From Istiophorus platypterus (taxonomy: Eukaryota; Chordata; Actinopteri; Istiophoriformes; Istiophoridae), in contig CM029111.1 of assembly GCA_016859345.1 (NCBI GenBank), positions 15,949,714-16,013,713 of the forward strand: a stretch of DNA of 64,000 nt. The letters run 5' to 3'. The number at the start of each line of letters is the position of its first letter. Position 1 is the first letter of the stretch. The notes under the pieces were generated by a model. That model was not told the origin of the DNA and ran no database searches. It was given only the letters and a program-made list of their open reading frames with translations. Below, one piece after another: positions 1 to 18,200 of the stretch. A program made the position numbers and the translations under genes.

Positions 1-804
1 TAACAACATCACAGAGTTAGATTAATGGAAAGCAAAGCAAATTTAGAATAGAAAACTAATCTGTCGCTGAACATTACATCTGGGATGTTATTGCAATAAC
101 TTTTTTAAAATTGGATTTTCATAAATACATATATAAAATGAGACTAGTTGGTTGCCATCAATTGGTGAAATACCTTATCACGTAGCGGCTCAGTGCAGAT
201 CATCAGTGATGGGTGTGTCAGCAGCCTCACTCTGCAAACACGCCGCGCTGCCTTCAGGTGGTCCCCATAAGCTTCGTAAAACCGACACCTAACGCATTCA
301 AACGCCTTAAAAAAACAATCCACCGCAAACTGAGCCACAGTCGCACAAAGAGGACAATGAAATAACTGTAATAAAATGTCTGACGACTACGATCCGACAA
401 CGAGAGAGACAGAAATATAATAGTAACATCTGAGCGGTCAACGGAGGATGAAATGAGCTTTCTAATTGAAACTTTCACCTCGTGATAGGTCACCGAATGA
501 CGGTGAACAGTAGCCGACGTTGTAAAAGGTAAAAACCCGGCGGGTCCCCTATTCCGCAGTCCGCCTCCCCTCGTAGACCCGGCGGCCCGGGTCGCGGGGT
601 GAAAACGGAATGGCGACATCGCCGAGGCGCCTGAAGGCAGCGGCGGTGGTGCGGTCCGGCGGGTTGCGGTTGGTTCAGCTCGGGGCAGCGGCGCGGCGTC
701 ACCTCCCTGTCACGCTGACATCAAACTTTTTGATGAGAGGGAAAAAAAAAGTGTTGTTTGCCCCCGAAGGAAAAAACAAAAAAGCACAATTTAATGTTTT
801 AAAC
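1..804. other. Upstream region and 5' UTR of ddx19
   Basis: No gene is recognised in the first 600 bases, which are AT-rich up to about 480. A GC- and CpG-rich stretch from about 535 to 715 immediately precedes the ddx19 start and is the likely promoter or first-exon CpG island (inference from composition). The frame of the ddx19 start codon stays open upstream to an ATG at 610, so the 5' leader has no in-frame stop over that distance. Confidence 0.5.
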
Positions 805-6997
<6,193 letters not shown>

Positions 6998-7536
6998 ACA
7001 CTCAGCTACAGCCGCTCCCCGACACTGAGGCAGTTAGACGTGTTACCTCAAATGCAACTTGAGTTCTTCCAAGGGTTGATTGTTTGCTTTTTGTTGTTTA
7101 CAGAGGAGAGACGCAATGCTAATGTGGATTATGCAAAACCAGTGAGCCAAAGTTTTCCCCTTAGCTCTCCTTTTGATATGTCCGACTTTGATTGATCACT
7201 GAAGTCACCTTAAGCCTTTAAGCTGCGTCTCCCAGAGACTATAAACCAACCACCGGCTGTTAAAACAGCCTTTAAAGAGGGTGGAGATGACGCCATAGTC
7301 AATGGTTTGCTGTGCCGTGTTTTGATTTATTTGAAGTGTATTATCAGTGTAGGATCGGTGGGATTTAAGAACCTCTCATCTGCAGATCTTTACATTGCTT
7401 GATCAAGGCTGAGTTCAGATAAAATATCCTCGAGTGACTTGAAGCGTTTTACGGTTTAAAATGCCCGTTCTAGTCTAGTGGCAGTTGATTTAACTCCCTG
7501 AAGTTAATTTGGTTGTTATATCAGTTTTTTGTGTGG

Positions 7537-7551
7537 AATAAATAAATAAAT
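7537..7551 (+). promoter_or_regulatory. Polyadenylation signal of ddx19
   Basis: Three overlapping AATAAA hexamers lie in the run AATAAATAAATAAAT, about 540 bases after the ddx19 stop codon. This is the first strong signal downstream of the gene, so the 3' UTR probably spans 6998 to about 7570. Confidence 0.7.
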
Positions 7552-7569
7552 ATTCTGTCACACGTGAAA

Positions 7570-9051
7570 CCTGTTCGGACAGTTTTACTGCTGTATTTTT
7601 TTTATGATGGTTTTGGCTCTTCAGCGGACAGGTTTTGGCACCTTAATTATACTGGGCTTATCTGAGAGAATTAATCAGGTGCTGAAAGCCTTTATTAACC
7701 AAAGAAAATATATTCAGAGATTATACAATATTTGTTCAAAAGATTAAAAAAAACTGTAACCTGATTATCTATGCACTTTACTGTTTGATTTGATTGTTTT
7801 AATAAAATTTCCAGCGTGAGCAGGAGTTTTCTTGCGTTTATGTTATAAGACATCTGATTAGCAGAAGATTTTCTCTCAGTATTCATCGTGGACACTGCTC
7901 TCATCAACCCGGGGCTAATTTTCTGCCTCTATTCAGTGTGCCCATAAACCCCCTTTTTTTCCCCTCTGTGAAATGCACAATGTCTCTCATCCAGACTCAA
8001 CACATACAGTGGAAGTTTTTGACATTAAAAAGCACCAGAGTCCACCAGTTGAAATAGAACTTAATGTATTTAGGTTTACACATTTTGACAGCAGCATAGT
8101 GGTTTTAATATAAAAGCGAAGTGTGATCACTCCTCATATGTAAATCTAATAACCTGTGCATCCTAATCAAAGATTTTTATTTGGCAAATAGGAACATAAA
8201 GAAAAGATGTGATAAAATGGCAACAAATAAACTTTAGGAAACCCTGTTGTGTTTGTCAGCAGGCCTGGTGATAGGACAACAATCTGATCATGTTTGGAAA
8301 CAGATCCAAGCGTATTCCTGCTTTGTCTCATAGGCCAGCTGTGGCTATATAATATAATAATGATATAATTTAATGGAACTGTTTTTGAGCGTCCTATGCA
8401 ATAGTACAACAAAACAAATTAGCAAAAATAATTAGAGTGCACTGTACTGCAGTTCATTTAGCCAACAAAAAAACAAGCTTGTGTATATTTACAAATCCCA
8501 TCCAGACATAAAATTACTCTGTTTCTGAATGATAATTTGTGTGCAATATGGTTTTTCCACAAAAAAATGTTCGATTAACTACAAAAAATAATAAATTTGT
8601 AAAAACTTCCACTAAAAGAACCTGAAGTCCCACATTTTTTTTTTATCATGCAACATTCCATCTTATATGAACAAAATCCAAAAACATTCATAAAATCTGT
8701 CAGGCTTATAAAAAAATCCAGAATTTATAAATTTACTAATATTTTTAGTTTCAAAAGTTTTAAACTACTTGACACAAGATTATGGGATCTTCTGCTTAAA
8801 AGAAAAGTTAATTCTTAGTGAATGTGTGGAAGAAGTTTTAAGTCTCCACAGTTCAAACTCTTGTCAACAGATCGTGCTTGTATTTCAGTATATTTAAACA
8901 TTTAACTTAAGATCAAAGGTGAGCACAGAGAAACTTAGCTCTGCAGAGGGGTCAGAGGTCAATGGTCCAAATAACCATTTTGAACGTAGTGGGGCCATGA
9001 ACGCCAGCAGGAAGCCAACTGTCAACTGCAAAGCAAAACTTTAAAGAGGAT
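7570..9051. other. AT-rich interval between ddx19 and ubxn10; probable ubxn10 3' UTR
   Basis: No coding sequence is recognised. The two flanking genes are convergent. The interval is AT-rich and holds several TTTATT motifs (AATAAA on the minus strand), one near 8175-8180, which could end the ubxn10 transcript. The extent of its 3' UTR cannot be fixed from sequence alone. Confidence 0.4.
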
Positions 9052-9798
9052 TTAAGCTCGGTCATGTTGCACCTCCCTGCAATTACTCTGGGAAATGCAC
9101 AGCACCGATCTGTTAAGGATGCAACACTGGGCCAAGGTCATGTCCATGTCCGTGAAGCTCCTGCGTGGCACGTCCATAGTCTCGATGGAGGCCCCTCCGT
9201 ACCTGGCCCCGTACCTGGCCTCCGCGCTGGCCCTCACCGTCAGCAGCGTGTCCGTGGGCTCGAAGTGCTGCTGGAACCTCCTGCCGCACGGAGCGCGGAC
9301 GGCCAGGAGCAACCCGCCGCCGGCGCCGGCGCCGGCGCCTCCGGTGGTCACCGGTCCGGGGTCTGGGGGCGCAGGCCGGATCCTGAGCGGCCCCCCGCCC
9401 CGATCGGCGCCGCTCCCGGTCGGCGCTGACGGGAGACCTGGCTCCTCACGCGTCGGAGCGTCGCCGGACAGGCTGAGCTCGGACACGTCCCGGTCCAGGC
9501 CTCTCCCGGGACTCGCCTCCTCCGACCGCCTCCTCTCTATGGACGGCAGGACCTTGTACTTGTTCAGGGACTGAGGCGGGGCGGCGGGGGCGCGCCGCAG
9601 CCGGTGCGGGACCTGGTCCCGGCTCAGCCGGCCGCTCCGCCGCCTGCTGGGCTGGGACCGGGAGCGGAGGTCGGCCTCCGGCCCGCCGTACGCGGGAGAC
9701 CCTGGAGACGCGGGCGTCCCCCGGACGCCGTGTGCGCCGTCGACGGCGGGCCTGCTTCGCCCCTTGGAGGACTTGGGTCTCGTTAGATACGTCGACAT
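9052..9798 (-). CDS. ubxn10: UBX domain-containing protein 10 (UBXN10), single exon
   Basis: Adaptor of the p97/VCP AAA ATPase; in vertebrates UBXN10 binds the IFT-B complex and supports ciliogenesis. One uninterrupted 248-aa reading frame (human about 280 aa). Three conserved blocks identify it: an N-terminal RPKSSKGRSRP (7-17), the central SLNKYKVLPSIERR (77-90), and a C-terminal UBX-like domain of about residues 163-240. That domain contains LLLAVRAPCGRRF and SIETMDVPRRSFTD, matching the human protein closely in spacing. The linker (91-162) is low-complexity, rich in Gly, Ala, Pro and Arg, and GC-rich in DNA (about 9300-9560). The start is the first ATG and gives the expected short N-terminus. 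The gene converges on ddx19 and has a CpG-rich 5' end. Confidence 0.93.
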   Translation of the reverse strand: MSTYLTRPKSSKGRSRPAVDGAHGVRGTPASPGSPAYGGPEADLRSRSQPSRRRSGRLSRDQVPHRLRRAPAAPPQSLNKYKVLPSIERRRSEEASPGRGLDRDVSELSLSGDAPTREEPGLPSAPTGSGADRGGGPLRIRPAPPDPGPVTTGGAGAGAGGGLLLAVRAPCGRRFQQHFEPTDTLLTVRASAEARYGARYGGASIETMDVPRRSFTDMDMTLAQCCILNRSVLCISQSNCREVQHDRA

Positions 9799-11539
9799 CC
9801 AGATGTTTGTCGTCTTTTTTTCCGGCCCGTCCGCGGAGACTTCCGGTCGCTTCCCGGCCTCAGTCCGTCGCTAGAGCAGAGAAAGTTGAGCGCGGAGCCG
9901 GTGTCGGGCTCCATTTTCCTTGAGGGACACGCATGTCTGGCGCTACGACGACTTTAGAAGCGGTCAAACAACTTATAGGTTTATGTGCACATTACCGCGG
10001 CTTTATTGCGGGTTAAATAACCGTTTGTGCGCATTAATCGTTGTTTCCTTCATCCTTCCTCCCGCAGCCTCCGTCGCTCTTCGGCGTCACCGGTTGCCAT
10101 TGGAGACTGGTTGTCATGACGACGACGACCTGTAGCCAGAGGCAGGAAGCCCCCTGGCGTTGGACGCACGCAACTGCAGCCACACGGATTCAGATTCACG
10201 TTTTTTAGTTTATTTCATTTTTACATTTGGCATCAGGCATCCTCACGATCAAAGGTAGGGTCCGCGGACCACTACGTTCCCATCAGCGTAGATTTATAAA
10301 AAGATCACGCTTTCAGAGTAATCTCATCTCTTTATTCACTTTGGACGACAGGTGATAAAACTCTTCTCGGGTAAAAGGCCGTTGGACAGACCCATGCAGA
10401 ATAATTATAGACAGTCAAAAAACAAAAAACAAAAAACAAACTCGAACATCTCACAAAGTCACAACATCAACTAAGTGGAATGTTTTTGTTTCTTTTTAAA
10501 AATCAAGCTACAATGTTGAGTACTGTCTGAATTCATAGTAATGTACATAATATAAAGTACAGTACATTCGTATAAAACAATACAACATTCACTTCAAAAG
10601 AATAATCATTAAACCCTGTATATTAAGTATAAATAATGTTCTAAAGCAAGTCTGCAATTTTTTTTTCTTTAAGTATTTACTGCACAGGAAAGCAATTCAT
10701 CGGTTTTGTAGAAATTAAAAAGACTCACTCTGTTACAGTGCTTCTGTTTCATAATGGTAGAGTATGTTTAGTTTTGTTTTTTTTTTTTGGAATTGGCACA
10801 TTAAAGATTTTTTTTTCCCATTGGAATATTGGGTCAAAAGCTGCTTCTCTTCTCTTAAAGCCGCAGTTTGCTGGTGGTCTTTTCCCTTAATTTAAAATCC
10901 AAGACCATAGTAAATTACACAATATCATCTAGCGTTAGATGAGAGCAATTCCCACTGTGTAAAAGGAGCACACATGTTAATTATTAATGGCCCCAATTAT
11001 TCCATTATTTCATGCAAGCGTCTCCCTGATACGTACGTATCAGAACTAAATGGGGTTGCGGCTAACAATTAATTTCAGTATCAGTTATTTGGCTGATTAC
11101 TAAATCGATCAAAAATGTAATCCCTTAACCCAAAATTAAGCCAATTCATTACAATGCAAGACCAAGAAAAGCCGATAATTTCTTACATTTGAGAACCTGA
11201 GAGGCAGGAACCTGGTTGTTTCTGCCCAAGGAATAATCCGTCAGAGTCCAAATGTAGCTTCCTTCATCTGTTCCAATTCGAAACCAATAATTCTTAAAGC
11301 AGTAGCTGAATTAAAAAGATCATTCACAGGCATGTTATACAGGGTAAAGACAAACATGCAGTATCATAATTAACAGTAGTATATTCATATTAAAAACTGG
11401 TGGTGCAGTGGGTACAGACTAGTGTTAAGTTAAATCACCAAACAGGAATAGCAGCAAGCTCAACAGCCCAGCAGCAGGGGACACGTAGACATTCAATCGT
11501 GTAATGTATAGAGAGGCAAATAACAGCCCTCGTTGCTCT
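9799..11539. other. Interval between ubxn10 and cptp, including probable cptp 3' UTR
   Basis: From 9799 to about 10140 the DNA is GC-rich and is the likely ubxn10 promoter and 5' UTR. From about 10200 to 11539 it is AT-rich with no supported coding sequence. TTTATT at 10331-10336 (AATAAA on the minus strand) could end the cptp transcript, which would give a 3' UTR of about 1.2 kb. A decayed copy of a dispersed repeat lies near 11052-11215. Confidence 0.45.
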
Positions 11540-13937
11540 CTATGGTAAATCGAGCAGGCTGTGTTGGGCATAAAGGTCCTCTGTGATCTGGTAAACCTCG
11601 GAGATCAGAGGCAGGGCTTCTCCCAGCATGGCCACCACCTGCTCCGGCGTGCCGACGTTCATCACCTCGAAGAAGGCAGCACGCCCTGGGAGCACGCAGA
11701 ACGCCACGCCTGCGGCCTTGCGGACCACCCAGGGGTGGTGCTGGGCGAGGGACTCGTTGTAGGACTCCGCGCACATGACCGACGTCTTGCCGTCCTCTGT
11801 GCTGGTGCGCAGGCGCTCCAGGAAGAGCTCCAGCCAGCGCAGCGCCCGGTGGAGCCGCAGCAGGGTGCGGCAGCCTGACTCCAGGTGGCTGCCCCTCTTG
11901 GTCAGGTCCACCAGCTCGCTCTCCAGCTCAAATTTGACCATTGACTGGATGGTGACATACTGGAGCCCGTTCTCGCCGTTCAGGTGATTGACCAGGATCT
12001 GGATCTTGTTGACGGCGTCTTTGGAAATGAAGCCAAATACGCTGCCCAGGCTGTTCAGGAACCTTTGAAAGCAAGGCACAAAAACAGCCTGTTAACACCA
12101 CTATGACATTTAATAGGCTGTTACAGCTGATTGAAGGCCGGATTACCAACTGGGCAACTCCCAGACCCCCCAGGGGCACCAAAAGCCCCCTTTTGTCCTC
12201 ATAATTTGATTAATCGCTAATCTGTTTGAAATATGCACCACTGAAGTCCAATAATGACCCCCTCCTCACTCTAGTGGCCCTGGTCCTGAAGCGGGGCTAT
12301 GCCCCAAAATCCAGCTTTAAGACCTTAATCGTTGCTCCTCAGTTGTAAAATTGTGTTATATCAGATTGTTTCAGTTTTTTCTGTCTATGTTTCAAGTAAT
12401 TAACGCACAGAAAACCTAAGGTAGTTCAATCCGTCATGGGAGAACCATAAAGCTGCAACAAATAATTATTTTCATCAACAATCCATTTGAAAATTATTCA
12501 ATTGTTCAGTGTATAAAATGTCAGAAAATAAAGAAAAATGAATATAGTTTATATATATATGTCTTGTTTTGTCTGATTAACAGTCAAAAATCCAAAAATG
12601 TTGGGTTTATCATCATAGAAAAACTGGGATATGAGCAAATATTCACATATCAGAAGCTGGTACGAGTTAATTTATTGGCTCCTTTTATTTTTTGTTTTAT
12701 TTTAAATGACTTAAACGAGTGATCAATTGTTTAAAAAAAATTAAATTAAAATAAATTGATGATTTATTTCCAGTCGATCGACTAATCGATTATCAAATGT
12801 CAGTGCTGTATGACAGTCTCTGTGCCCAGTTTAAATCTACAATCAACAACACGGTTAAAAACAGAAATAAGAAGTTATTGATGGTGGGGGCTTGTTCCTC
12901 CTTTCTATCCAGGAGAACGACACATGAAGGCCCATTCACATGCTCAACATTTGGGATGTGAAGCCTTTTCCCTCTGGAAGACGTCGCAGGGCTGGTGAAT
13001 GTCTCGAGCTGTCCTCTGTCCCGGCTCCAGACGCCTGGTGATCAAAGGCCACCTGATTTCTTTTCTTTTCTTTTTTTAATCCTTCAGTTGCGCGGTTGAT
13101 TTAATCACACGGCCTCATGGTGCAGCGAGTGAAATACCATTCAACCAGCATTATCTAAAATGGGTATATCCAATTCATGTCCACTGACTCTTTTGCACAA
13201 CTGGTTTTCAGTCTTTTTTTTAAAAAAAAATTATTTTCAACGTGCTCTGCAAATTTATGGATGTTTATTTGAACCAAACAGGTTCGTGCAACACTGTCAA
13301 ACTTGTTTTACGTCTCAGTTAATTTACGGACGCTGCCTCCATTTGCACATCTTGTTTTCATTTGTACTGTTTAAATTCTTTCCCCAAAGATTCTCTACCA
13401 CTTAACTGACCACATGACATCGTGTTTCATCACTTACATTCACTGTATGCGTTTATTAAGCAGCATTTGCATATGAAGATTATGCACATACAATGTATGT
13501 GCCTTACATACAGCACAAATATCCCCTCTGGGACAACAAGGTGCATCTTACCTACTCAACCTTCTCAGTGCGGTTCTACGGTGCTGTTTGGTGCCTGGGT
13601 GACAGGGGAAATAATGAAACTACCCCGTACAGTAGGGGTCCGTAGGGGCCCCAACAACAAATGTTTACCCCAGGAGCCCCATAGGAGGTTGATCCAACCA
13701 CGAGCTGAGGGTTGAACGTGAGGCATCAGTCACATTGTATATGAATACATATGTATATAATATACTCAATCCACGCAACAGATTAGACCCCCAGCTCACT
13801 TACTTCACAAGCCCCCGCCACCCGGAGACGTAGTGTTGGAGGTAAACCTCCTTGTCCTCCGACAGGCACAGCCTGAAAGTGTCGAGCACCTCCTGCAAGG
13901 AGAACTTCTGCTCCGCCGTCGCTACGGAGTCAGCCAT
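11540..13937 (-). CDS. cptp: Ceramide-1-phosphate transfer protein (CPTP/GLTPD1), two coding exons
   Basis: Cytosolic GLTP-fold protein that moves ceramide-1-phosphate between membranes (trans-Golgi, plasma membrane) and so tunes cPLA2-driven eicosanoid production and inflammasome/autophagy responses. Coding exons on the minus strand are 13937-13804 and 12062-11540. They join in phase 2 (AA|G gives Lys45) with donor GTAAGT and acceptor AG. The product is 218 aa (human 214). Recognised blocks: FLNSLGSVFGFISKD (46-60), ESGCRTLLRLHRALRW with the paired Arg residues (about 110 and 114), HHPWVVRKAA, and the C-terminus AQHSLLDLP. The expected head-group binders Asp60, Lys64, two Arg and one His are present by alignment with the human protein from memory. 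An in-frame ATG 45 bases upstream (13982) exists, but the ATG at 13937 better matches the family N-terminus. Confidence 0.95.
12063..13803 (-). other. Intron 1 of cptp
   Basis: A 1.74-kb intron. It carries a nearly complete copy of the GGGCTGCAAC-type dispersed repeat at 12451-12808. The rest shows no coding or RNA gene that I can support. Confidence 0.7.
12451..12808. mobile_element. Family A MITE-like repeat in cptp intron
   Basis: Left AGCTGCAACAAATAATTATT, right CGACTAATCGATTATC, with internal TCTTGTTTTGTCTGATTAAC and CACATATCAGAAGCTGG typical of the family. Confidence 0.7.
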
Positions 13938-14306
13938 GGGCCCACTGCGAGGAAGCGCCGTCGAGCGGGGCGACGGGACCAATCCACAGACGTGTCCGAG
14001 GCCGCCGGCGGGGCTGCGGTCGCCGGGGACGTGGAGATCTGGTGCGTGGGACCGGAGGCCGAACGCGTTACCGCAAGGAGAAGCGGAAACCGAAAGAGGA
14101 ATCCGACATTTCTCGGGGTCTGTGCGGGACGTCGGGTCCTTCCGGCTCTAATCCGCCTCTACTGCGCAGACTCGAGCCGGGAAGCGGGAGGAGGAAGTTG
14201 GCGCGGTGCCTTCAAAGTAAAAGGGAGGTCACGCCGTTTAGGGGGATACGGTGGCGGTGAGATTAAGTTCATCGTGGGAACCTCCCGCGAACTGCGTTAG
14301 AAAGAA

Positions 14307-14366
14307 GGCATCAGAAAACACTGGGAAAAGGGCAGAGGCATCAGAAAACACTGGGAAAAGGGCAGA
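14307..14366. repeat. Perfect 30-bp tandem duplication
   Basis: Two identical 30-base units (14307-14336 and 14337-14366) follow each other without spacer. Each begins GGCATCAGAAAACACTGGGA. Zero differences between copies implies a recent duplication. Confidence 0.9.
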
Positions 14367-14514
14367 GGTTTGTGCTCCATGCTTTATGGAACTTGCAGCT
14401 GAAGTCGAGGCACTGAGCTCGTTTAGCGGCTGATCGGTTCAAGTGCAAGTAATAAAAGCAATTATACAATTAGGTTAATGTTTAAGCCCCGAAATGTCAG
14501 TGACTGCAGAAAGA

Positions 14515-14518
<4 letters not shown>

Positions 14519-14553
<35 letters not shown>
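14519..14553. repeat. (GA)n microsatellite
   Basis: About 17 uninterrupted GA units in the cptp-ints11 spacer. Confidence 0.95.
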
Positions 14554-14555
<2 letters not shown>

Positions 14556-14689
14556 GGGAACTATCCATCCATCTACCTACGTCTCTCTTACTCTGTAAGT
14601 TATTCTTTGCTTTCGACCCCAACAAATTATGTCCTTAGTGCAGGTCCCCCCATATCCCGGCTGGTGAACCATCACCACAGAAAATAGAG

Positions 14690-14954
14690 CTGAAATTATT
14701 AGTTGATTAATTATCTAGTCGGTTGAATGAAAACTAATCAGCACTATTAATTGCTTGACCAATTCCTTAAATGCAAAAATTAAACGTGAGGCTTAGCTCT
14801 TTTATATCTCTCTTTTTATATGTTTGAATTTAATGTGAACATGCTGTGATTGGCATTTTTCACCAATATGAACATTGCATGGACCACACATTTGATTAGG
14901 ACATGAATTGGCAATTACTGAAGTGATAATGAAGATGATCATAGTGCTGCAGCC
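14690..14954. mobile_element. Diverged family A repeat in the cptp-ints11 spacer
   Basis: AGCTGAAATTATTAGTTGAT on the left and ATCATAGTGCTGCAGC on the right; the interior is strongly decayed. Confidence 0.45.
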
Positions 14955-15267
14955 ATGCTTGAAATCAGCATCCAATTCCACAGTCTGGTCCCTCTTCCCT
15001 GCTCCTTAAACGCATCTCCAGTGAACTTAGCCTTGCCGCAGAGTTTTTGCGTCATCGTTTACAGAAAGGGGGTTTTATTTTGAATTTCCTCACCGGAAGT
15101 TTTACGCTTAACGGCGGCTAGCTTGACGCCGCAAACGCCTCACATGTACACAACAAGTCAGACAATAAACGTTTCTTTCTATATAAAGGCTTTTTCATCG
15201 GGGGCACTCGGGCGTTTGTGTTTTCTAGGTTTCACTTGTCTATGTCTGAGAAGCGGCCGTGGAAACC

Positions 15268-18200
15268 ATGCCTGAAATAAAAGTAACACCACTGGGTGAG
15301 TAAGGTTACAGTGGGTTTTAGCTAGCATCTGCTAAGCTAGTTCCGTCAACATCTTTGACTTTAGCTCTAGCGTCATGTATCCGCCTTTAGATAAGTATTC
15401 ACCTTTGTATTTTCTTTTGTCGTGGTCCTAAATGCAGCCTGCAGGTTTAGCCCCTTGCTGTTGAGCAGCTGTGTGTTAGCCTGAGTGGCTAAATGAGTGC
15501 TCCCCACTGTGTGTGTGTGTTTTGTTTTAAGCTTTCTCACAAACCTGACTTTCCCTCTCCAAGGTGCTGGACAAGATGTCGGCCGCAGCTGCATCCTCGT
15601 CTCCATCGGTGGCAAAAACATCATGTTAGACTGTGGGATGCACATGGGATACAACGATGATGTAGGTACAGCGTGTCATTTTACAGGGGGGAGGTGATGA
15701 CTGTATAAGGAAGAATATGTCAGTACATGCATTTGTTTTCATTAGTTTGCTCTCAGGCTGTCATGCAATCTACATAACGTAAACTCACCGAGCACTTTGT
15801 GGGGAGAACCATAGTGATATATGGGTAGCCTCCCCTCCTTTGCTTTAAAAACAGCCACAATTCTTGGTGGCATTGATTCTGCGGGGTGTTTGAAACTTTC
15901 CTTTAGGACTCTGGTCCGTGTCGACATGGACGCATCACACAGCTCCTGCAGCTCCTGAGACAAGCTATATGCTGGGAAAAATCCCAAGAGATCCGCAGTT
16001 TCCCAACATGCTCAAACCAGCCAACAATCAAGTCACGGTCAAAGACACCGAGATCACATTTTTTCCCTCCATGCTGATGTTTGATGGGAACGTTAACTGA
16101 TGCTCCCGACCTGTGTCTGGATGATCTTATTCACGGCTGCCACTTGATTGGCTGACAGGATAATTGAATGAATAAACTGGTGTAAAGGTGTTCCTAATAA
16201 TGTGCTCGGTGAGCGTATAACACACTCAAAAAATGAAAAATAAAAAAAAAACAAAAAACAAAATGAACAAATTCAATCCAAGAATATAAAATGAAATTAC
16301 ATACATCAAACAAGCTTTATTCTAAAAAGCTGAAGCATAACACTGGTTAAAAGCCCTAAAAGTTAATATAACTTGTTTCTGTATTGGTCCTGGCTGCCTC
16401 AAAACATCATAACACTTAAGACAGCTGCACCTCTGAGACATGAGCGTTAATGTAAAGTTTGTCGCATGCAGATTTGTCATAACACAAGATATTACTCACT
16501 ATTTGGATTGTACAATCATTTCCTTCAGTGGTTTTCATACCTCCAACGTCATCACCAGGTTGTAGGTGTAATTCAACCATCATTCTGAAGTCACAGTTTA
16601 AAGTCAGGGGATGATCGATAAGTCTGTCTAATGAAAACATCAGCAGCTATTTTGATAATTATTGAATCACAAGTCACTTTTTTTATTTATTTATTTTTTT
16701 TAAAAGGCCAAAAAAATCAAAACTTTCTCCAGTTGTAGCTTTTTTTTTTGTTTTTCTAAAATTTGCTACTTGATGTCAATGTTAATTGAATATCTTTGGC
16801 TTTATCCTGGACTCTGGGAAATTGTGATGGGTGAAAATAATCATTAATTGCAGCCCTGCTTGAAATCAGTGTCTAATTTCAAGGTCCATTTTCCTCTTCC
16901 TCTTATTCTTTAACTTCATCTTCAGGGGCTTCAGTCCCTGCGACAGTCTACTTACAAGAGTGGGCTGCATTTTGAATTGCCCGCAATGAAAACCTGTTGT
17001 TTGTTTTTTTTGTTTGTTTTGTTTTTAGAAACTTCATTTTCATATTGTGACTCTCGCATGTTTTGGACTTTGCAAAGAGGATAATTTTCAGTGTGATCCT
17101 GACTGAATGCGTGTTGTCATTCCAGAGACGTTTCCCAGACTTTTCTTACATAACCCAGAACGGACGTCTGACAGAATTTTTGGACTGTGTCATCATCAGG
17201 TTTGTCTTTAATATCTACATTATAATGTGCCAATCTCTATTTCCTTCATACTCATAAAATATATAAAACAATTCCCTGTCCCTTTCCCAGCCACTTCCAC
17301 TTGGACCACTGTGGCGCCCTGCCCTACATGAGCGAGATGGTGGGCTATGACGGCCCCATCTACATGACCCATCCCACCAAGGCGATCTGTCCCATCCTGC
17401 TGGAGGACTTCCGGAAGATCACGGTCGACAAAAAGGGGGAGACCAACTTCTTCACCTCGCAGATGATCAAGGACTGCATGAAGAAAGTGATACCTTTGAA
17501 CCTCCACCAAACCGTCCAGGTGTGGCGCTGGTATCTTTTTTTTTATTTGATGTGCCTAGACCCCTTGCCCATTAATCATTTCCCACACCAGCTGCTCGTC
17601 CCTTTTGATGGCAAACCGAGCTGTTTCTCTGTTGCGCCGCCGGCAGGTGGATGACGAGCTGGAGATCAAGGCGTACTATGCAGGCCACGTCCTGGGAGCT
17701 GCCATGGTGCACATCAAAGTGGGCTCGGAGTCTGTGGTCTACACCGTGAGTGCAAACAAGTCTGCACTGAGTTAGTGTGACTGAATTCGACAACCTGCAG
17801 TCTCAGGATTGTGTCTTTGCCTTTTCTTTTTTTTTTTTTAGGGAGATTATAACATGACACCTGACAGGCATTTAGGGTAAGTGGTAATTGCTGTGTTAAA
17901 CTACTATCTGCCATGGGTTTATGCCTGTGTCTTACTACGTGGCCTTTATATTCGCAGTGCTGCGTGGATCGATAAGTGCCGCCCAGACATCCTCATCTCA
18001 GAGTCGACGTACGCCACCACCATCCGTGACTCGAAGAGGTGCCGAGAGAGGGACTTTTTGAAGAAGGTGCATGAATCCATAGAACGAGGAGGAAAGGTAA
18101 AAACGTAGTTAGTTGAAAACTGGTTTTTGGGGGCACATCCATTATGCTTCCTTTTTTTTGTTTTTTACATATTACCATAGAGAGAAAATTCAGATTTTAC

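Larger units (their letters stand above)
13938..15267. promoter_or_regulatory. Head-to-head intergenic region between cptp and ints11
   Basis: The two genes diverge across 1.33 kb. The cptp end (13938-14280) is CpG-rich and likely contains its promoter; the ints11 end (about 15040-15267) is its probable promoter and 5' UTR. Between them lie a perfect 30-bp tandem duplication, a GA microsatellite and a decayed dispersed repeat. Human CPTP and INTS11 are also adjacent and divergent (established knowledge). Core promoter elements could not be assigned. Confidence 0.5.

Noticed and set aside
144..338. A 64-codon minus-strand ORF before ddx19
   Set aside because: It has a protein-like composition but I recognise no family, see no partner exon, and cannot separate it from chance. 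It could be a terminal exon of a neighbour off the window.
9064..9786. Plus-strand ORFs of 121 and 159 codons
   Set aside because: Shadows of ubxn10 on the opposite strand in GC-rich DNA; no family resemblance.
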